From positions 1 to 24,121 of the forward strand of contig WHUX01000475.1 in NCBI GenBank assembly GCA_015179025.1: a stretch of DNA of 24,121 nucleotides. Reading direction: 5' to 3'. This stretch comes from Terfezia claveryi (lineage: Eukaryota > Ascomycota > Pezizomycetes > Pezizales > Pezizaceae). Below, piece by piece: positions 19,670 through 24,121 of the stretch. The position numbers were made by a program, and so were the translations under genes. The notes beneath the pieces are model-generated. The model ran no database searches. It was not told where the DNA came from and saw nothing but the letters and a program-made list of their open reading frames with translations. Numbering within the stretch: position 1 is the stretch's first letter; the number at the start of each line of letters is the position of its first letter.

Positions 19670-20016
19670 GCTGACACCCGAACAGACTTTGTTCGAGTAT
19701 CAAATTAAAGAGGCTGATATGCTAGAAAGGCAAGAGATTTGACAGTCGAACAGAGTTGTTCGGGTGTCAAATAAAGTGAAGATTTGACAGTCGAACAGAG
19801 TTGTTCGGGTGTCAAATAAGGTGAAGATTTGACAGTCGAACAGAGTTGTTTGGGTGTCGAATAAGCAAGAGATTTGACAGTGGAACAGAGTTGTTCGGGT
19901 GTCAAATAAGGGAAAGGTGAAGAGATTTGACAGGCGAACAGAGTTGTTCGGGTGTCGAATAAGGGAAAGGTGAAGAAATGACAGTTGAACAAGCTTGTTT
20001 GGGTGTCAAGAGAGAT
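19670..20016. repeat. hairpin minisatellite block 1 (seven units)
   Basis: Units of about 42-54 bp each carry an imperfect palindrome, TTTGACAGTCGAACA...TGTTCGGGTGTCAAA, with a 3-5-base loop. Seven units start near 19670, 19737, 19782, 19827, 19871, 19924 and 19978. The outer two are more divergent. Confidence 0.9.
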
Positions 20017-20280
20017 TGGTGTCAGTATGACGGTTAGTTCGAGGCAGAATTATGCAAAAGTTAGTCTTGTTGGTTGATAATGATGTTATTGTAATGGAAA
20101 GCAGAAGGATACGGTCGTTATGGTATTTTTTATGGAAAAACTCGAAGGAGGTAATGGGAGTGATTTTTTGCAGGTACGATTCTACTTTTGTGATCTCTCT
20201 ATCTTTTCTTCTTTTCTAAGTTAGCAATACTATTGAAGCTCTCACCCGGTCCTTCAGTACATATTCTTCCATTAGGAAAC
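20017..20280. other. unique spacer between hairpin blocks
   Basis: No ORF and no repeat apart from a short TGTAATGGAAA. It separates two copies of the hairpin block. Confidence 0.4.
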
Positions 20281-20580
20281 GCTGACACCTGAACAGACTT
20301 TGTTTGAGTGTCAAATTAAAGAGGCTGATATGCTAGAAAGGCAAGAGATTTGACAGTCGAACAGAGTTGTTTGGGTGTCAAATAAGGTGAAGATTTGACA
20401 GTCGAACAGAGTTGTTCAGTTGTCGAATAAGCAAGAGATTTGACAGTCGAACACAGTTGTTCGGGTGTCGAATAAGGGAAAGGTGAAGAGATTTGACAGT
20501 TGAACAGAGTTGTTAGGGTATCGAATAAGGGAAAGGTGAAGAAATGACAGTCAAACAAGCTTGTTCGGGTGTTAAGAGAG
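20281..20580. repeat. hairpin minisatellite block 2 (six units), duplicate of block 1
   Basis: Begins with the same leader as block 1 (GCTGACACC, then AAAGAGGCTGATATGCTAGA) and ends with the same AAGAAATGACAG / AAGCTTGTT unit. One internal unit is missing relative to block 1. The two blocks start 611 bp apart, so they form a long direct duplication. Confidence 0.9.
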
Positions 20581-20782
20581 ATGGGTTGTAATGGAGAACG
20601 TTATCTCATTGCTTATATAATTGATTATATACTTTTGTATTTCCTATATTACTACTAAGTTATGTAACTAAGCCTCTCGGTTGAAGGACTAGCCTTCTAC
20701 CACCTCCTATTGCTTTATAAGCGTCTATAGCACGCGGAATCTACCATGGGAAGTTCCATGGCACTTGCCATATGAAGACACC

Positions 20783-20884
20783 CTCATTATGGCCGCGTGA
20801 CCTCTGTTTAAGGCATGTGACTCATTACTATGGCCACATGACCATCGTTTATGGCGTGTGACTCATTACTATGGCCACATGACC
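20783..20884 (+). promoter_or_regulatory. 41-bp upstream repeats with TGACTCA sites
   Basis: Two and a half copies of a 41-bp unit containing GTGTGACTCATTACTATGGCCACATGACC. TGACTCA, the Gcn4/AP-1-type bZIP core, is at 20818-20824 and 20859-20865. They lie 100-150 bp upstream of the TATA box, as expected for enhancer elements. Confidence 0.5.
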
Positions 20885-20962
20885 CCTTTTGTACAGCGCA
20901 CCACCTTCTGGTGTGCCACCCTTTATTGTATTTATTTCCTTAGTCATCAGATCTCAGAGGAG

Positions 20963-20995
20963 TATAAATAGGCCGCTGGATTCCCTCTGGAATCC
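20963..20995 (+). promoter_or_regulatory. TATA box and start-site hairpin
   Basis: TATAAATA at 20963-20970. A perfect 7-bp-stem hairpin, GGATTCC-CTCT-GGAATCC, follows at 20978-20995. The next bases (CACAGAAAGACAAGAAGC) suit a transcript start. Confidence 0.6.
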
Positions 20996-21504
20996 ACAGA
21001 AAGACAAGAAGCAACCAAGCAAGCCTTCAAAGCAAGCAAGCCTATATTCCAATCAGATCAAAATCATATAGCTTAGATAGCACAAATCATATAAGATAGA
21101 TTACACCAGTTAATTACTGTTCCCTTCGGGAATGTCCCACATAGTAATCTTCCTACCCTTCTGAGGTCTTACCTCAGCAGAACCGAAATATACAAACGTC
21201 CGTGTCTACGGATATAGATTGTATAAACGGTACTGAATGAATACTGTCTAGTACCATTCATTACATTTTTTTTAACTTACTTACCTAATCTTTACTCTTA
21301 AATCCAAGGCCTGATCAACCTTCAGATACCTTTATTACACTCACGCAAGTGTATACAATTCGACACCCAAGTGCACATATAAAATCGATATCGTTATTCA
21401 ACTAGCTAGCCAACAAAATATCCAACAAACGAGACATCAGACTCTCAACTGCAGTACATCAACAAAAGACTTAGAAGCAAGCTAAGCAGAGCTCTAACGG
21501 GCAG

Positions 21505-21516
21505 TGGTATCCTACA
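21505..21516 (+). other. primer-binding-site candidate of the second family
   Basis: TGGTATCCTACA begins one base after the LTR end and starts with TGG, as expected for annealing to a tRNA 3'-CCA. The tRNA was not identified. Confidence 0.45.
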
Positions 21517-22096
21517 TTAAACAATCCCACCCTCGTTCACAACACTTTTCCCAATAAGATCGACAACTCATCTTGCACTCCTGGCAACCGCCATTACATC
21601 TATACCTGTAAATCCAGTACACCATTGAAAAACCGGCCCCCCAGGTCCCAGGAATAATTGGTCTAAACAACCAAGCGTCACAATCCCAAAGCTCAAATCT
21701 CGCTGCCTCCACTGCAGCCATTTCCTCCAGAAAAGAATTACCTCCATCAGAACCTTCCTTAGGCCCAGACATCTCTACCAATACCTCTGCGCCCCCAACG
21801 TCTACCTCAACACACCAATCAGAAAACGTGACACTCTTGCCGGAAGAACTAGAACTAGATTCTAGACTAGTAGACGAAGAAAAACCAGGACCATAAGAAA
21901 CATCAGGATTCTGACATCCAGCCTCACCAGCCTCATGAGCCACCGAGCCAACAGAACTGTCAGTCGAATGGAGATCATAAGGATCATCAGCCACCACACC
22001 ATCAGCACAGAAAGGTGCCAAAGAAGAAAAGTAACTCGACGATCGTATCGCATAACCAGCTGCATTTGGTTGCGGACAGACGACGAAATCAGACAT
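21512..22096 (-). CDS. 195-aa antisense Cys-rich ORF in the gag leader, function unknown
   Basis: The ATG at 22096 on the minus strand lies one base from the plus-strand gag ATG at 22098. The ORF runs back to a TAG at 21512-21514, essentially the whole leader between primer-binding site and gag. N-terminus: MSDFVVCPQPNAAGYAIRSS. Next come an acidic stretch, a Ser-rich stretch (SLESSSSSSG), and an acidic helical stretch (FLEEMAAVEAARFELWDC). The C-terminus is dense in Cys and Trp, with eight Cys in about the last 30 residues (CNGGCQEC, CCERGWDC). The frame also stays open upstream into the antisense of gag. No family recognised. An open frame of this length is unlikely by chance but not impossible. 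Confidence 0.4.
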   Translation of the reverse strand: MSDFVVCPQPNAAGYAIRSSSYFSSLAPFCADGVVADDPYDLHSTDSSVGSVAHEAGEAGCQNPDVSYGPGFSSSTSLESSSSSSGKSVTFSDWCVEVDVGGAEVLVEMSGPKEGSDGGNSFLEEMAAVEAARFELWDCDAWLFRPIIPGTWGAGFSMVYWIYRYRCNGGCQECKMSCRSYWEKCCERGWDCLM

Positions 22097-22097
22097 A

Positions 22098-24121
22098 ATG
22101 GCATCTGAACTTAGTAAGAAGATTAAGAGGTCGAGACGGTTAACTATGTTACCCGAAGATATTAAGAAATTAGTAGAAGAAACTCCCAGAAAGACCAGAT
22201 TTATAATTCCTAACACAGAAGGGGAAATAAATCTGCCCATCGATATAGAAATAGGAGAACCCGGTGGAGCAGAAACCAAACTATATTTTAGTATGGCTTT
22301 ACCTCTCGCACCAGAAGAATTTTGGAACAGACATCTTCCAACAATTGAGGAGATTTTGAAATATACTCGCTCAATGGGACATGCCCAACAGTATCATCCT
22401 GATGATACTCGACTCTTAATGGAAGCCGTAGCAAAACACTACTTATGGCTAACACCTTACCCATTCAAAGAAGAAGACTTAGAAATGAATGCATTTTTAA
22501 GTAAAGAATTAAGGAAACCTGTTGTAACACTTTTAAGGAAACCGAATTGGGTAATAAATAACTGGGAAGAAATAATGGCATTCATGATGAGCGGTACTCA
22601 TCTAGAAGAATCAGCACATACCGCGGAGGATTTTTTCAATCCTAGCAAAGAACTTCCAGGAGCGTTCCTGAGAACACCAAAAGATCAATCGAAAGGCAAA
22701 GGTCGAGCACCTGAGACACTAGAAAGGAGGACTGGGTCAGTCAAAGAACCAGACGACAAAGACCAACCACCAGAAGATATAGAATTACCAGAAGACGATG
22801 ATGATCTAGATACAGGACTAGACCAACAGCAGCAGAAAACACAAGGAGGAGGACGAGACCCCGATGATAGCGGAGATGATAGCTCGGACTCTGATAAGGC
22901 ATCGTCAGTTGCAAGTCAAACTCTTAAAAGAAAACCCAAACGAGGAAAATCAGTTGAACACCAACAATGGGAATCTACAACAGGAATGGTTACAACGGGT
23001 AACCATAAAGCAACGAATGCTTTAAAAGGAATAAAGATTGATATGCCAGAAAAATTAAGAGGAGAAGACAAAAAATGGCAAGACTCACAATATTTTAACT
23101 CTTAGGCCACAGCAATGCAACGTTGGTTTGTTCTCAAAAGAATAGATTTAGAAGGCGCTTCAGCTCTAGAAATTATTGGATTCAGAATGGAAGGGAGCGT
23201 GCTCACTACTTATAATCAATTCCTAAGAGAAAAAGGAAAGAATGCGACATTCTTTGGATTCATAGTAGCGCTAAGGGATTTTCTGATACCCTCTACTAGT
23301 AAGGACATTTTGTGGAAACGATGGGAGACAGCCACACCATACAAGGACGGACGTCACATAGGAATCAAACAGTTTGCCAACTGGCTTACTGAAATGCAAA
23401 TCAAATTGATTGACGAGGATGGCAAACAATCAATATCGCAGGAAGTAAAAAGAAGAAAGTTTCTTAATCACCTGCCGCCATACATGTGAGCTACATTAAT
23501 TCCTTTAATCAAAGAAGAATGGTCATATGATCAGCTCGTATATCAAGCGGAGTCATATGAAGCCTCCAAAAAGGATATTTCCCCACCATCCACAACAAAT
23601 ACATCCCGACGACAACACCCTCGGAATGAAAATCGAAGTCACGGTCCACGCAGGGACCAGAATCAACGAAAAAAAACAGGATTTAATCCTAGCAGCAATC
23701 CCAACACTAAACCCAACACAGAAAATCGGAAGGACTCAGATTGGGACACCATCACAAAAAAATTGGATCAGAAGACGAAGATGCAATTAATTAAAGACAA
23801 GAAATGTCTATGGTGTTGGAACCCTGGACACTCCTACAAGGACTGTAGGAAACGAAAAAATAAGGTACCCATGCGTACAGCCGTACAAGATTTAGCTATG
23901 CCGATAGCTACCAAGGATAAAAACAACAAGGATAAAATCAAGGAACGACCCTTGTCAAGACAGGTACCAGATTTTAGCAAGGTATTCGTTAAAGCTAACG
24001 AACACCCCGCACTAGCTTTAATTGATCTCCAAACGAAGGGAGGAGACTTAGTCAATTCTCAATTCGTATACCTGTACAAAATACCGACTAGAAGTATCGA
24101 GAAGAAATCATTAAGTACTGC
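22098..24121 (+). pseudogene. gag: gag-protease of the second gypsy family, two stops, runs off the window
   Basis: One frame from the ATG at 22098 to the window end, about 674 codons, with no indel. The matrix/capsid-like N-terminal half includes LAPEEFWNRHLPTIEEILKY. A very acidic linker follows (EDIELPEDDDDLD, DSGDDSSDSD), then a capsid-type helical domain (ATFFGFIVALRDFLIPSTS, IGIKQFANWLTEMQ). The zinc knuckle is CLWCWNPGHSYKDC (C-X2-C-X4-H-X4-C). The protease-like segment LALIDLQTKGGDLVNS lacks the usual Asp-Ser/Thr-Gly. Stops are TAG at 23103-23105 (Gln expected) and TGA at 23487-23489 (Arg expected), each one C-to-T change. Gag and protease share a frame, unlike the chromovirus. RT would lie beyond the window. 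Confidence 0.8.

Larger units (their letters stand above)
20587..21503 (+). repeat. putative LTR of the second gypsy family (left boundary uncertain)
   Basis: The right end is set by ...ACGGGCA at 21503, followed by TGGTATCCTACA, a primer-binding-site-like sequence. The left end may be TGTAATGGAGAACG at 20587 (after purine-rich AAGAGAGATGGG) or TGTGATGGAGAATAAGG near 19509, which would include the hairpin blocks. A polymerase II promoter lies inside. No second LTR is in the window, so the boundaries cannot be verified here. Confidence 0.5.

Noticed and set aside
20587..21503. Solo gene or RNA gene in the LTR region
   Set aside because: No ORF beyond 60 codons, no tRNA-like fold; the promoter elements fit an LTR.

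Overview
The window reads as transposon-rich, non-bacterial DNA, most likely from a filamentous fungus. Three things point there: a Plavaka-type (CACTA-related) transposase with short GT...AG introns, one carrying a TACTAAC branch site; a chromodomain Ty3/gypsy retrotransposon; and gypsy copies inactivated almost only by C-to-T/G-to-A changes. A Pezizomycete (truffle-like) or an Agaricomycete would both fit. The sequence alone does not decide, and no housekeeping gene is visible.

Layout: (1) 1-4.9 kb holds a decayed minus-strand ORF (59-966), a two-copy direct repeat (1047-1236), an intact 456-aa minus-strand gene of unrecognised family (1381-2751), and a truncated paralogue (3300-3929) whose reading frame runs into an A/T-rich tract. 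(2) 4944-8090 is a Plavaka-type transposase pseudogene with a C2H2 finger, two well-supported introns, frameshifts and stops. (3) 8195-9418 plus 15670-~15852 is one ~147-bp minisatellite whose units carry a perfect hairpin. (4) A complete 6251-bp chromovirus (9419-15669) is inserted in that array, with two 500-bp LTRs, a perfect 5-bp target duplication, Gag, Pol with a C-terminal chromodomain, and a near-canonical -1 frameshift signal. (5) 15895-17619 is the RNase H-integrase part of a second gypsy family. It is followed by an intact 383-aa ORF with its own TATA box (17922-19073), two blocks of hairpin minisatellites (19670-20580), an LTR/promoter ending near 21503, a primer-binding-site candidate, and a Gag-protease ORF (22098 to the window end). 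The last two pieces may be tandem copies sharing one LTR.

The most notable signals are as follows. The chromovirus has a GGGAAAA slippery heptamer, a 5-nt spacer and a 13-bp stem that contains the gag stop codon. Its 9-nt primer-binding-site candidate is complementary to the predicted transcript 5' end, as in Tf1-type self-priming. Of 17 LTR differences, 13 are transitions at CpG or CpA/TpG. Catalytic Asp-to-Asn changes occur in both reverse transcriptase and integrase. A 195-aa Cys-rich antisense ORF fills the second family's leader and starts one base from its gag ATG. An intact accessory ORF lies between integrase and LTR.

How the parts work together: these are selfish elements nested in one another, not an operon. 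The chromovirus is the clearest case of order of events. The array existed first, the element landed in it, and its coding region then lost function mostly through point transitions.
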